From positions 21,273,501-21,337,500 of the forward strand of contig NC_091966.1 in the NCBI RefSeq assembly GCF_036711975.1: a stretch of 64,000 nt of DNA. The letters run 5' to 3'. Made by a program: the position numbers and the translations under genes. The notes under the pieces were generated by a model. It saw only the letters and a list, made by a program, of their open reading frames with translations, searched no databases and was not told where the DNA came from. Shown here piece after piece: positions 21,780 through 31,672 of this stretch (position 1 is the first letter of the stretch; the number at the start of each line of letters is the position of its first letter). The stretch comes from Onthophagus taurus (taxonomy: Eukaryota > Arthropoda > Insecta > Coleoptera > Scarabaeidae).

Positions 21780-24700
21780 ATGGTCGTGTGTGAGGATTGT
21801 GGAAAAAGTTTTACTCGAGTTGACAATTTAAAAAGACATCAACGATTATCTTGTATTGGCAAGAGAATCAAGCTTGACGCACCGCAAATTCCAAAAGCAG
21901 TAAAATGTGAGGCTTGCGATGATTATGTAAATAGACAATGTTACTCTGCACATTTACGAAGCAACGCACACAAGCGTAACGCTTTTGTTATAATCGATGA
22001 CGGAGTGGAGAGAATAGCTGGAGCATTCGGTGACAAAATTGTCAGTTATCGAATAAGTGAAGAAGGTTTTTTTGTAGATTTGGATGAATTTTCTCATAGA
22101 ATTCGAGAAAAAATACTAAATCTAATACAAAGCGCAATCGATATTCACCGAAATGTAAAATTAAATATGGAATGTTTTGGTTTGTATTTTTTACAATCAA
22201 AGGAAGACTGTGAAATAAAATCATTCAATACGAAAAATAAGGTAGTATCATTAGCGTCGGATCTGTATAAAATATATAAGGAATTTATTGATGAAATTTC
22301 ATCAAAAATGTCAGAATTCCAGGAACGAGATTCAGGTAAGCGTAATGTGACATAATATACCTATATATTAAAAAATAAATGTTTCAATATTTTATTTAGG
22401 ATGGACTTTAATGCAAATTCTCTATATGGAGTTAAATTTAAACAAATATAATCCTATCAGAGCATCTAATTACATCGATCTACCATCGCAAATAAAAGCA
22501 AAGCGTGCTGTGATAAATATACAAAACGCGGATGATGCATGTTTTGCATGGGCTGTAACATCCGCACTACATGAACCGAACGGTTTACCACAGAGGACAT
22601 CTTCGTATCCGAATTACCTAGACTGCGGCTTAGACTATTCAAATATTGTTTTTCCAGTTAAATTACGAGATATACCTGTATTTGAAAAGCAGAACAAACT
22701 ATCTATTAATGTATATGGAATAAATGAGTATTTTAAAGACGGTGTTATGAATTATGACATAATTACAATGTATATATGTCGACAAAAAGAAGAAAGACAT
22801 ATAAATTTATTATTGGTTACAAATGATTCCGGGAATAGTCACTATTGTTGGATAAAAAATCTGTCTCGATTACTATCATCGCAAGCATCGCAGAATGGTC
22901 ATGAAAAGTATATTTGCGACGGATGCTTGGTATTCTTTACGTCAGAAAATAAACTTATCCGTCATCAAAGTGACGATTGCAGCAAGGTAAGGGCAATTTT
23001 ACCAACAACAAATTTGAAAATAAATAAATATGGAAATGAAGAAAAGGAAAATATACTACAGTTCGAAAATTTTGAACGACAATTAAAAATACCGTTCGTG
23101 GTGTATGCAGATTTTGAAGCATTACAGAAACCGATCGCCGATGCGGAAGCAACAGAACTTAACGATGATAATTCATACTCCGTCAAATGTTTCAAACACG
23201 AACCTTATGCATTTGCATATTATATAAAATGTTCATATGACGAATCATTGTCGAAGTTTGAAATATATCGCGGATGTAATGCTGCTCAAATTTTCATGAG
23301 CAAGTTGGAACATGACGTTCTGAATATATACAAAAATTATTTAAGCCAACCAAAAGAAATGCTCCCATTACCACCTATTGATAGATTAATACATGAGATG
23401 CAGGATATCTGTCACATTTGTTCGCACAAAATAAAAGAAGGTAATAAAGTGTGCGATCATGATCACCTAACTGGGTTGTATAGAGGACCCGCACATGCTG
23501 TATGTAACATCAATTATCAATTACCAAAGTTCATACCGATATTCTTTCACAATCTTTCGAACTACGATTGTCATATGTTTGTGAAAGATATGGCATTAAA
23601 AGAAGAAGACGTGGACGTTATAGCACAGAATAAAGAAAAGTATATATCATTTTCGAAAAAAATTATCGTAGGAGAAAACATTGACAGCAAGGGAAAGCTA
23701 AGGCGGGTTCATATGAAATGGAGATTTGTGGATTCATTTAGGTTTATGGCTTTATCGCTAGAGAAGTTGGGTTCATTTTTGGAAGACAACCAATGCGTTC
23801 AAATCAGAAAATATTTTAGGAACGAAGAACAGTTTCGACTTATACGTCAGAAAGGAGTTTTTCCGTATTCCTTTGTGGATTCATTCGAAAAGCTGAATCT
23901 TACCGCTCTGCCAGATCGAAGTAGTTTTTACAATACTTTATGCGACGATAGTATAACCGAAGAAAATTATTGTCGTGCACAAACGGTGTGGAACTTATTT
24001 AACTGTCGCACTTTAGGCGAATATAGCGACATTTATTTAACGTCTGACGTTTTACTTTTGGCGGACGTATTTGAGAATTTCCGAACCATCTCGATGAAGT
24101 ATTACTCTTTAGATCCATGTCATTACTTCATAGCGCCGGGCTTCGGTTGGGATGCATTATTACGAATGACAGGGGTAAAATTAGAATTATTAACGGACAT
24201 AGACATGTTACACTTCTTTAAAAATGGTATTCGCGGTGGATTAAGTATGTGCACTAAACGCAGTGCGAAGGCTAACAATAAATTAATGATGGAATTTGAT
24301 GAAACCAAAGACCCATCTTATATTTTGTATCTCGACGCTACGAATTTGTATGGACACGCAATGAGACGAAAATTACCGACGGGTGGATTTCGATGGCTAT
24401 CAGATGAAGAGATTCAAAAGTTAGATATTTACAATACGGAAGACGATTCCGAAAAGGGTTACGTGTTCGAGGTAGATTTAGAGTATCCGGAAGCAATACA
24501 TGATGAACACAACGATTTGCCATTTTGTCCAGAACGGATTGTACCCCCAGGTTCAAAAAATGCAAAGTTAATAGCAAATTTGGAAAATAAAACAAAATAC
24601 ATCATTCATTACGTGAATCTAAAGCAGTGTATCAAGTTCGGATTGAAACTAACGAAGATTTACAGAGTATTAGAATTTAAACAATCCAACTGGATGCGGA

Positions 24701-25564
24701 GCTACATCGATTTCAATTCCGATAAACGTGCGAAAGCTAAGAATGAATTTGAAAAAAATCATTACAAAGCAATGAATAACATCGTATACGGTAAGACAAT
24801 GGAAAATGTGGAAAAGCGAGTGGATATAAGACTAGTTACCCACTAGGAATGTCGTCATAAGAAACCGGGCGTGGAAGCCCTAATAGCTAAACCAAATTTT
24901 AAATCTTCGAAAATATTTTGCGATAATTTGATAGCCGTTCAATTGAACGTCGCGGAATTGCAAACCGCTGTATGTGGGTTTCAGTATATTAGAGCTTTCG
25001 AAAACCGTAATGTACAGCTTCTTCTATGATTACTTAAAAGTTAAATATGGAAATAACATAACACTTTTATACACCGATACTGATTCCCTAATCCTAGAAA
25101 TTACTACTCCCAATGTATATGAGGATATAAAAGAAAATATTGAATTTTTTGACACGTCCAATTATCCGTTAGAGAATATACACAATATACCTCGCGGTCG
25201 ATCTGTGTTGGGAAGAATGAAAGATGAATATCCAAACAGGTGCATAACGTCATTTGTTGGAACAGGAGCTAAGGCGTACTGCATCACCTTGTTGAATGAT
25301 AATGTAAAGAAGGCTAAAGGAGTAAAGAAATATGTTATAGATAAACATTTAAGCGTGACCGATTATAAACGTGTGGTTGAATGTGGCGGATCGGTTCATA
25401 AAAAAATGTACATTTTTAAGTCAGAATTTCATACTATGTATACCGAATTAAAGAATAAAATTGCTCTTTCATCGTGCGATGATAAACGATACATATTACC
25501 GAACGGATGTAATACTTTGGCGTGGGGTCATTGGTTGATAAAAAGATTGAATGCGAATAAATGA
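21780..25564 (+). pseudogene. polB: Zinc-finger + protein-primed DNA polymerase B, two exons, disrupted (inner)
   Basis: Exon 1 (21780-22335) encodes a C2H2 finger (C-x2-C...H-x4-C type) and a second Cys/His finger. A 64-nt phase-1 intron (22336-22399) joins it to the polymerase ORF. The polymerase part has another finger (YICDGCLVFF), exonuclease motif YADFEA, an endonuclease-VII-like CDHDHLTGLYRG site, polymerase motif A (LDATNLYG), the YGKTMEN motif and catalytic YTDTDS (about 25069-25086). Replicates the linear genome by protein priming in this family. Two lesions: a TAG at 24844-24846 where the outer copy has Trp, and a frameshift close to 24960-24973, both before the catalytic DTDS. Without readthrough the product lacks the active site. 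Runs convergently towards the integrase, with AATAAA at 25632-25637. Confidence 0.92.
22336..22399 (+). other. Phase-1 intron joining zinc-finger exon to PolB (inner)
   Basis: Donor TTCAG|GTAAGC, acceptor TTATTTAG|GATGG, 64 nt. Exon 1 would otherwise end a few codons later (GKRNVT stop). The outer element has an intron at the identical codon (Gly, phase 1), 50766-50824. Confidence 0.85.
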
Positions 25565-25671
25565 ATTTAATTTAAAAAAAAAATTGTAAAGAATAATAAT
25601 AATAATAATGTATTTGTAATGTTCGATTGTTAATAAAGTCTTGTAAACTTTTAAATAGGTCTTTATACGTT

Positions 25672-26607
25672 TTAAAGAACGTTAGTTTTTGAGATCCAAG
25701 AATTATGAGACGGACCTAATCCTAACCATTTCACAAACACTTGATTTCCTTTTCGCCGTAGCACTTTTTCCACCAAGTAGACGTCAGGATATTTAACTTT
25801 TTGTAATTCCTCTCGATAAGAACCACCCATAATTTTTTCATTGGATGCATCTTTGAGCAGATATGTTGTTGGGAAAGTATTACGAACAGAATGTATTGTA
25901 AACACTTCGTTAGACCAATTGGGAGTATAGTTCTTGGTGAAGGCGTGTCGATGCTTGCTCACTCTAACGTGATCACCGACATTAAATTTTTTGGTGTAAG
26001 GATCGACAATTTTTATGTAATTATATACAGTTTTTAACAGTGTCGATGCGTTTCTGTTATTTACCTCGCTAGGTTTCATTCCTATCGTCCTGTGAACTTG
26101 GTTGTTATAATCCAGAATTAATTTGGGAAGCAATTCCAACCAACGATAGTTACCTTGCATACTAAATTCTTTCCACATTTTTTCTTTTATTGTTCTATTA
26201 AACCGTTCAACAATAGAACTTTTTAAATTGGAAAATGAACTGTAGTGATTGATGTGATATCGTGACATGAGCTTTTTAAAATCCTCATTGTAAAATTCTT
26301 TTCCGTTATCCGTTTGCAGATTCTTCGGTATGTTTTTCCGCTTTTCCGATAGAATTGTTTCCATAGCTCGCGTAACTTCTTTGCCAGTTTTGTTTTTTAG
26401 TGGTACAGCCCATCCATACTTTGAGAAAGCATTAATAACTGTTAGAATATATTTAAAATTACCATTTGCTTTTGAATAAGGTATCATCTCCACTAAATCA
26501 GCTTGAAATAAGTCCGTTAAACCTTTTATAATAACACGTCTGCGTTTATACTTTTTCCTCGCGGACGCGTGCAACTCGTTTACGACGGACCTTTTAATAT
26601 CGCTCAT
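25672..26607 (-). CDS. int: Retroviral-type DDE integrase with C-terminal chromodomain (inner)
   Basis: Intact, 311 residues. The RVE core shows D (FQADLVEMI), D (LQTDNGKEF) and E (SSIVERFNRT), the D,D-35-E triad. The C-terminus (VEKVLRRKG...VKWLG...NSWI) is a chromodomain, which may steer insertion to particular chromatin. Catalyses strand transfer and the 6-bp target duplication. The start ATG overlaps the stop of the preceding minus-strand gene by 4 bp (ATGA), so the two are translationally coupled or read from one message. Roughly 70 percent identical by eye to the outer integrase, with no disabling change. Confidence 0.95.
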   Translation of the reverse strand: MSDIKRSVVNELHASARKKYKRRRVIIKGLTDLFQADLVEMIPYSKANGNFKYILTVINAFSKYGWAVPLKNKTGKEVTRAMETILSEKRKNIPKNLQTDNGKEFYNEDFKKLMSRYHINHYSSFSNLKSSIVERFNRTIKEKMWKEFSMQGNYRWLELLPKLILDYNNQVHRTIGMKPSEVNNRNASTLLKTVYNYIKIVDPYTKKFNVGDHVRVSKHRHAFTKNYTPNWSNEVFTIHSVRNTFPTTYLLKDASNEKIMGGSYREELQKVKYPDVYLVEKVLRRKGNQVFVKWLGLGPSHNSWISKTNVL

Positions 26608-27029
26608 TTTCTGGATATTTCAATGAGCAGTTCTACCATAAATGGTTTCTTGAGTAAAGTGGTCTTCGTTGTGGGTTTGCAAACTATTTTATCTCCAAAG
26701 AAGAGAACATTTAACTTTTTATTTGGATCGAAGATACTCCCGTTAATAATCATTTCAACGTCTCCTTCAAATCGGTATTTCACTATTTCACCAATATATA
26801 AAAAGTTTATATATTTACTTACGTAACCTAAATTTTGAATAATGTAATAATTATCCGTTGTATCCGTAGTTCCATCTCCGCTAAACGTAAGTATTGTTGG
26901 TTGTTTGAAATATCGTTGTAAGTTTTCACGTTTATTAAAATGAGCAGCAATGTTGTGTCCGTGTACGTGTTTACCAAACTTATCGATCGTCATACTAGAC
27001 GAATGTTTTCCGAACTTGCTTAAACTCAT
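26604..27029 (-). CDS. Small conserved Polinton protein with FGKH motifs, 141 aa
   Basis: The N-terminus has repeated FGKH (MSLSKFGKH, then IDKFGKHVH), followed by a beta-rich body ending FMVELLIE. The outer homologue (46056-46463) keeps FGKHVHxH, GDG, YINxxYxG, and the PFxVELLIE end. It lies directly upstream of the integrase in both elements, with 4-bp overlap here. Function unknown; a virion surface role is conceivable but unsupported. Confidence 0.8.
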   Translation of the reverse strand: MSLSKFGKHSSSMTIDKFGKHVHGHNIAAHFNKRENLQRYFKQPTILTFSGDGTTDTTDNYYIIQNLGYVSKYINFLYIGEIVKYRFEGDVEMIINGSIFDPNKKLNVLFFGDKIVCKPTTKTTLLKKPFMVELLIEISRK

Positions 27030-27098
27030 CTGCTCTAGTTCACAAACGTCGGTGTTTTAAAACAAAAAATGTGAGAGTCGTATATTTATGATAATATT

Positions 27099-28262
27099 TT
27101 AACGTATAATCTCGGCCTCTGTTAGCTCCGATATTATTGATGATATTTCATTGACATGTGCAGAATGACCTGCAGTTTGCGAGGCCATCAACAAACGCAG
27201 TCTGTCGACAAGTTCGTTGGGATCGTCCCAATACTCGTATTCGATAAGAGCCCCAGGAACGACTTGTTTTTGTAATGCACCACCGACTTTTTTCTTCGGA
27301 TTCGGCCAGTATTTAGCCCAATGCACCTTGGGTTTGTTACCTTCAACGATAGGCTTGATAATATTCTGAAATTTCCCACTGTCGTCCTCAGTAGTCATAC
27401 CTGCCTCTGGAATGTAATTAATGTACGGAGCATTTGAACGTAGTAAGATATCTTTGTAGTTGCGCATGTCCTGAATTGTAAATTTGCCCGGTTCGTTTTT
27501 AAATAGTAAATCATATAAACCAACGGTTCCCGTATATTTGAAGTTTCCAACGTGAATATCCTGATCCTCAAAGTGAACAGGACTGACTCCAATGTAGAAA
27601 CCTTCGGGAGTTTCGCGAACACCGTATAAACGATCATAATCATCTTTTAAATCAGTTGTTAAACCAACAATATACGTTCTGGGCAAAGGATGAAACTGAC
27701 TCAAAGCGGCTTGTACCTCTGGAGACTCCAATCTTTCTTCTATTTCATCTTTAAGTCGTTCTATTCGATTATGTGCGTCCGAAATAAGAGCTCCGGTATC
27801 CTCGCTAGAATCGAGGAGTTCTTCTTCTTCGCCCGGCGGAACTTCATATACTTCTTCTTCTGCATGAGCTAATGGACCAAGAGGAGAAGACGTGGGAGAA
27901 GATACCAACCTTTTTTCAGGAGTCGATGTAGCAAATTTTCGTCGTTGTTCTTTTAATGGAACTTTCGGTTTTCGAATAAAATATTCGGTCTCGGTTTTAG
28001 CTGGTACGTCAGAAATATCCGGCGAGTAGCGTTGTATCTTAGATATCAATTTTTCTTCTTTTGGAGATAAACTTCGTTTTGGAATGGATAGTAAAGGCGC
28101 AGTGTCAAGTTTTGCGACAATATCCTGTAAGGGCCTTGCGATGGGTGCATATGCGGTTTCCGACCGAATCCTTGACTCCTCTAAGTCTTCTTTTAAAGAA
28201 CGAATTTTGTCTCTCACGACTTCTCGTGCCGCGATAAGTTCTGCAGCTATCGTCTTGTTCAT
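27099..28262 (-). CDS. Conserved Polinton protein, 387 aa, coiled-coil N-terminus and DUF8207-like C-terminus
   Basis: Residues 1-60 are a charged amphipathic helix (MNKTIAAELIAAREVV...). The middle is acidic, Ser/Pro-rich and probably disordered. The conserved C-terminal half includes PLPRTYIVGLT, YTGTVGLYDLLF, NYKDIL, KPxVHWAKYWP and a C-terminal HNEISSIISEL helix. The GLYDLLF...NYKDIL pattern recalls the DUF8207 domain of arthropod hypothetical proteins (from memory, not searched). Homologue at 44849-46009. Encoded between ATPase and integrase in both elements. Role unknown. Confidence 0.82.
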   Translation of the reverse strand: MNKTIAAELIAAREVVRDKIRSLKEDLEESRIRSETAYAPIARPLQDIVAKLDTAPLLSIPKRSLSPKEEKLISKIQRYSPDISDVPAKTETEYFIRKPKVPLKEQRRKFATSTPEKRLVSSPTSSPLGPLAHAEEEVYEVPPGEEEELLDSSEDTGALISDAHNRIERLKDEIEERLESPEVQAALSQFHPLPRTYIVGLTTDLKDDYDRLYGVRETPEGFYIGVSPVHFEDQDIHVGNFKYTGTVGLYDLLFKNEPGKFTIQDMRNYKDILLRSNAPYINYIPEAGMTTEDDSGKFQNIIKPIVEGNKPKVHWAKYWPNPKKKVGGALQKQVVPGALIEYEYWDDPNELVDRLRLLMASQTAGHSAHVNEISSIISELTEAEIIR

Positions 28263-28313
28263 TGTATGATGTATGTGAAGTTACTACGAACTGTACAGCT
28301 GAAGTCGTTAGTT

Positions 28314-29018
28314 TTAAACTTCAATGAATTTATCAAAACCCTTACGGTAACGTCCCTTAGATACACTACAATCTAAATCAATAACTAGGATGCCGTGTCT
28401 ATTCTCCCAACAAGCATCGCTAATTTCCTTTAGCCGATGAAACTCCATATCGCTCATTATGTGATCTTCAAATACGTGTTTTAAATTTGTTAAGTCTTGT
28501 TTAAATAACACCAAAAAGTTACAATTATCGCGAACTAATTGTTTTGGAATTGCACTATAACTTTGACAAATTAGAAAACAATCAATGTTTTTATGTCGAC
28601 CATACGAAAAAAATTCCTTAATGACATTTTGACCTGTACAGGAAACATCGTCAAATACGACTACCGAATATTCTTTCGCATCTTCCGGTCGAATGAACTC
28701 GTCTATATTAGAAAATTCATAGTAACCGCAATCTTTTATAGGTTCAATTAAACGTCTTAAAAAATCGTACTTATTTTGGTATAACGAATTAGAGCATAAG
28801 TACAAGTTTAGGAAGCGCAACCCATTACGTGCAACTAAAAGCGATAACATAGCATTTGTTTTTCCGACACCTGAGGGTCCTACAATTAAACCTCGCTTAC
28901 ATTTTCCACCAAATAAATTGCTGTGTCTTGTAAAGTGTTCTTCGACCGAACCATTACTAAAATTTACTATAGGCAGTGTTAGAAGTTGCGGTAAACATTT
29001 TAATTTCTCGTCGATCAT
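28314..29018 (-). CDS. Genome-packaging ATPase (A32/FtsK-HerA type), inner, intact
   Basis: 234 residues from ATG at 29018 (the frame is open further upstream but without ATG). Walker A is GPSGVGKTNAM, Walker B is SVVVFDDV, followed by a FSYGRHKN segment and a QSY sensor-like motif. In adintoviruses and related viruses this ATPase pumps DNA into preformed capsids. A TATATATAG at about 29073-29081 (minus strand) lies about 55 bp upstream. The outer homologue is interrupted by a stop codon. Confidence 0.93.
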   Translation of the reverse strand: MIDEKLKCLPQLLTLPIVNFSNGSVEEHFTRHSNLFGGKCKRGLIVGPSGVGKTNAMLSLLVARNGLRFLNLYLCSNSLYQNKYDFLRRLIEPIKDCGYYEFSNIDEFIRPEDAKEYSVVVFDDVSCTGQNVIKEFFSYGRHKNIDCFLICQSYSAIPKQLVRDNCNFLVLFKQDLTNLKHVFEDHIMSDMEFHRLKEISDACWENRHGILVIDLDCSVSKGRYRKGFDKFIEV

Positions 29019-29187
29019 GATTCTCGTACTAAATGAATTGGATAAGACTGAATGAAAATATAGCAAAAGAAACTATATATACATATATTTAAGAAGAATA
29101 ATAATAATAATAATAAGTATAATACCTTAACCATTTAACCTAACATAACCTAACCTAACCTAACCTAAGGAAGAGGAGGAAAAATGG
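29019..29187. other. Intergenic stretch with simple repeats
   Basis: AT-rich promoter of the ATPase gene, an AATAATAATAAT run, then the CCTAA tract and a GAGGAGGAAAAA patch that forms a short palindrome with CCTCCTCCTC downstream. No gene seen. Confidence 0.5.
29138..29168. repeat. Short CCTAA (TTAGG-type) telomere-like tract
   Basis: AACCTAACATAACCTAACC and onward, about five CCTAA units with one variant. TTAGG is the common insect telomere repeat; such AACCT runs also occur as plain microsatellites. Confidence 0.8.
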
Positions 29188-29499
29188 TTACCACTCCTCC
29201 TCCTCTTCCTGCTCATCCCGCACTTCATACGGGGGCGGAGGCGCTGCAGGTGTCGGTGTCGGAGGTTCTATCCCAGTCGAACAATGGTGTATGTGCATGT
29301 TTTGAACATGCACCTGCCCTCTCACCACTGCCGACTCTGAGACAATACTGTTTACCTAAGAAGATTATGAAATTAAAAACGTGCAAAAAAGATTATAGAT
29401 ATAGCCTACCAGCTGAAACAGGGTATCTACTTTGACCTCCAATGACGCAACTCTTCGCTCCAACGTGAGCACCCTCCCGAAGTTGTTGCTACCGGACAT
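29188..29499 (-). CDS. Two-exon leucine-zipper protein with Pro-rich and acidic tail, 85 aa
   Basis: Not visible as one ORF. Exon 1 (29499-29410) starts ATG 8 nt after the stop of the 325-aa ORF. Donor CAGCTG|GTAGGC, acceptor TTCTTAG|GTAAAC; intron 29356-29409 is 54 nt, phase 0. Exon 2 (29355-29188) runs to TAA. The product has four heptads from residue 10, with Val at every a position and Leu/Leu/Leu/Ile at d. The last a/d pair lies across the splice junction, which supports the intron. A Pro-rich segment (PPTPTPAAPPPP) and a C-terminal run of Glu follow. It resembles a small dimerising regulator, function unknown. Part of the inner accessory locus; no homologue in the outer element. Confidence 0.6.
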
Positions 29500-29507
29500 C
29501 TTTTTAG

Positions 29508-30485
29508 CTAGGAAGGGAAGTTATTAGTATGTAAAGAAGACAAAATGAATTCTGCTTTTTTCATTTCAACGGTTAATGTTGCAACGGTGATGTCGAGTGA
29601 CGTTGTTAAAGAGTGGTTAGAACTCGACGCCAGCCCTTCCCTAAACTGTGCAAGTTCTCTCAAAGAGGTCTGCAATTGAAGTACCTTTGCATGAAGGTCT
29701 TTATAAAAATTTTGATACAAAATATTAATTTCGGTCAAAATCTCCTCTTTGGTTGTTTCTACTGCTGCACACATTGCATTTGAAAAAAGGCTGGCAGGTA
29801 CATCGGAAATGACTGAAGTAGCGGGAATTGTGTCCACCCTTAAGATTTGTACTTTCGGGCTTAATGAGGGAACTTCTATGGTAGGAATGTTTATGTTAGT
29901 AGGGGGAGTGGGAATCGACGAAGCTTTAGAAGAAGAAGCCTTAGAAACAAAAGCTGCATTAATAGCTTTAAGGTATGTCCGGTTTTCGGTGCAGTGTTGG
30001 GATACCGCCATTAAAGAAAGAGAGTCGTTGGACTCATCGCCGCTAGCCACTTCCGAGTGTGTCACTTCAACCTTTGACAGAGTCGCAGGTTCAACTGACA
30101 CACGCTTGTGTTTGGTACTTCGCGAACGAGCACGGGTCTCCCGTCGAAGCTCTCTATACTTATCTGGCGGTAACCACACACCTGCACCCTTCTTCCGGTG
30201 TTCACGGTTCCCCGACTTTCGACGAAGTGAAAGTGAAAGGTGTTTCACATTCTTATCGTCGACTTTCGAGGAACCTGCGATGTTTGGAAGCGCCGTAGCT
30301 TGCTGCACATTAGATTCAACGTTTGGATCCATCGGCTGCTCATTAGGCTGCACGTTTGGATCCAGAGCCTTCTCAACAGTCGACATGTTCAACAGGTTTA
30401 TGTCAAAACTGTTTAACAGAAAGGATTCCTGGCTGGCGAAACCCGGAGCAGTTAAATCAATTTGACTAAAACCGTCTTGAGACAT
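29508..30485 (-). CDS. Accessory protein, 325 aa, disordered with basic patch and C-terminal coiled coil
   Basis: Starts ATG at 30485, immediately after a splice acceptor (TCAAG|ATG). Contents: a low-complexity N-terminus with repeated DPNVxPNxQP-type phrases, a basic segment (REHRKKG, then RRETRARSRSTKHKR, residues about 95-130) that could bind nucleic acid or act as a nuclear localisation signal, Ser/Thr/Pro-rich middle, and a helical C-terminus (KEEILTEINILYQNFYKDLH) likely forming a coiled coil. No known domain recognised. It occupies the same position as the unrelated 385-aa protein in the outer element. Expressed from a multi-intron leader. Confidence 0.65.
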   Translation of the reverse strand: MSQDGFSQIDLTAPGFASQESFLLNSFDINLLNMSTVEKALDPNVQPNEQPMDPNVESNVQQATALPNIAGSSKVDDKNVKHLSLSLRRKSGNREHRKKGAGVWLPPDKYRELRRETRARSRSTKHKRVSVEPATLSKVEVTHSEVASGDESNDSLSLMAVSQHCTENRTYLKAINAAFVSKASSSKASSIPTPPTNINIPTIEVPSLSPKVQILRVDTIPATSVISDVPASLFSNAMCAAVETTKEEILTEINILYQNFYKDLHAKVLQLQTSLRELAQFREGLASSSNHSLTTSLDITVATLTVEMKKAEFILSSLHTNNFPS

Positions 30486-31205
30486 CTTGATAAGAAAAGA
30501 AAATTAATTAATTTTATTTTAATAAAAAAAACATGTATACTTACATCGCTTGATGAAAAATACAGTTGCACGTTAAAATCTAACTGCAGAGGGTGCTTGT
30601 CAACAAAGTGCTGAATGATAGGATATGAATGATAAAACGTTCGAAAAAATAAAGTTATGCTTACCAATAAAAGTTAACTTGAAAAAATAGAAGGAGCTAT
30701 AGGAATGAAAAACACAAGATTAAAAACAATATATGTCAAGAAAGGAGACTATACTTACCAGAAAAAAGTTGCTGAAATTACGATGTTAAAAACTGATCGG
30801 TCTAATCGAACTGATCAGCAGTAAGCTCCTGTAGGAATTGGGAAAAAATATCAATTTAACATAACAAACAAATAAACAAGTTGTACTCACAAAAACAAAG
30901 TAGAACGAGCTGTCATGATGAAATAAAGCAAGAATATATTATATAAACATGGAAGTAGAAAAGGTTACTTACCAAATAAAACACAGCAAAAAAAGAGAAA
31001 GCTGAATGAGCAAGGATGTCTAGGAGTGGAAAAAACAATTTTAAATATTATATAAACATGCAAAACAAATATAGTTTTACTCACCAAAAAAGAGAAAGTT
31101 GTAGAAAGAGCTGTAGTGATGGAGAGAAAATGAACGTTATATAAACATGATAATAAAGAAGGTTGTACTTACCAAAAAACTGAAGAACACAAACACTTAA
31201 GTGAC
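30486..31205 (-). promoter_or_regulatory. Seven-intron, AUG-free 5' leader of the 325-aa gene
   Basis: On the minus strand seven GT-AG introns of 54-65 nt alternate with tiny exons: introns 31172-31111, 31084-31020, 30972-30910, 30890-30829, 30758-30697, 30664-30611 and 30544-30486; exons between them are 26, 47, 19, 70, 32 and 66 nt. Donors are GTAAGT, GTGAGT or GTAAGC. Exons contain no ATG, while most introns do. Introns 1-3 share CATGTTTATATAA, and exons 2, 4 and 6 all begin CTC-TTCTA-like, so the units arose by tandem duplication. Confidence 0.65.
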
Positions 31206-31228
31206 TTTCAAAGGCTGGGAGGTGCCTT

Positions 31229-31330
31229 CTTATACTAGAGTAATGAAGGGGGGCGTGGGGTGGGGCGTGACAAGGGGGAGGAGTGGGGAATGGGCGGAGT
31301 TAGAGTGGGGGTACTTTTTTAGATTTCCCC
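31229..31330 (-). promoter_or_regulatory. GC-box/CACCC-rich TATA promoter of the inner accessory locus
   Basis: Minus strand reads, in order, CCGCCC, a run of CCCCACTCC / CCACCCCACGCCCCCC boxes, then TATAAG (complement of 31229-31234), then the AUG-free first exon ending at the donor 31172. The G-rich plus strand could form a G-quadruplex. It differs sharply in composition from the rest of the element. Confidence 0.55.
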
Positions 31331-31672
31331 CACTCCCATCCCCACTCTTCCATCTCCACTTTGGGAGGAGCCTGAGGAGGAGCATGGGAGGAGCATAGGA
31401 GGACCTTCAATAAACAATCCTTTTCCCTTTTTCTTTTCTTTTTTTTTTTTTTTTTTTTTCTTCCTTTTTTCCCCTTTCTTTCTTCCTTTTTTTCTTCCAA
31501 TTTAATACTTTTTCAATGTACAACCCAAGTCATACCAACCCAACCCAATGTATACATACCATGTATTCATTTAGATTAACTATTTTTTCTTTTAAATTAA
31601 AACAACTTTTTACACTTTTTACAATCTTTTATTATTATTAATTTACAATCTATAACTGACAATGTTTATATA
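31331..31672. other. Non-coding stretch with long polypyrimidine run
   Basis: An inverted match of GGAGGAGCAT-type motifs near 31370-31400, a T/C-only tract at about 31427-31500 (including about 22 T in a row), then AT-rich sequence with TTTATTATTATTAA. No supported gene; the charged ORF on the minus strand is a translation of the tract. Confidence 0.6.

Noticed and set aside
29184..29435. 83-aa Pro-rich plus-strand ORF
   Set aside because: Opposite strand of the two-exon zipper gene, whose splice sites and continuous heptads fit better.
29749..30465. 238-aa ORF on plus strand
   Set aside because: Antisense shadow of the 325-aa accessory gene, which has spliced leader and domain logic in its favour.
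31300..31500. 66-aa Lys/Glu-rich minus-strand ORF
   Set aside because: Translation of a polypyrimidine tract; no support as a gene.
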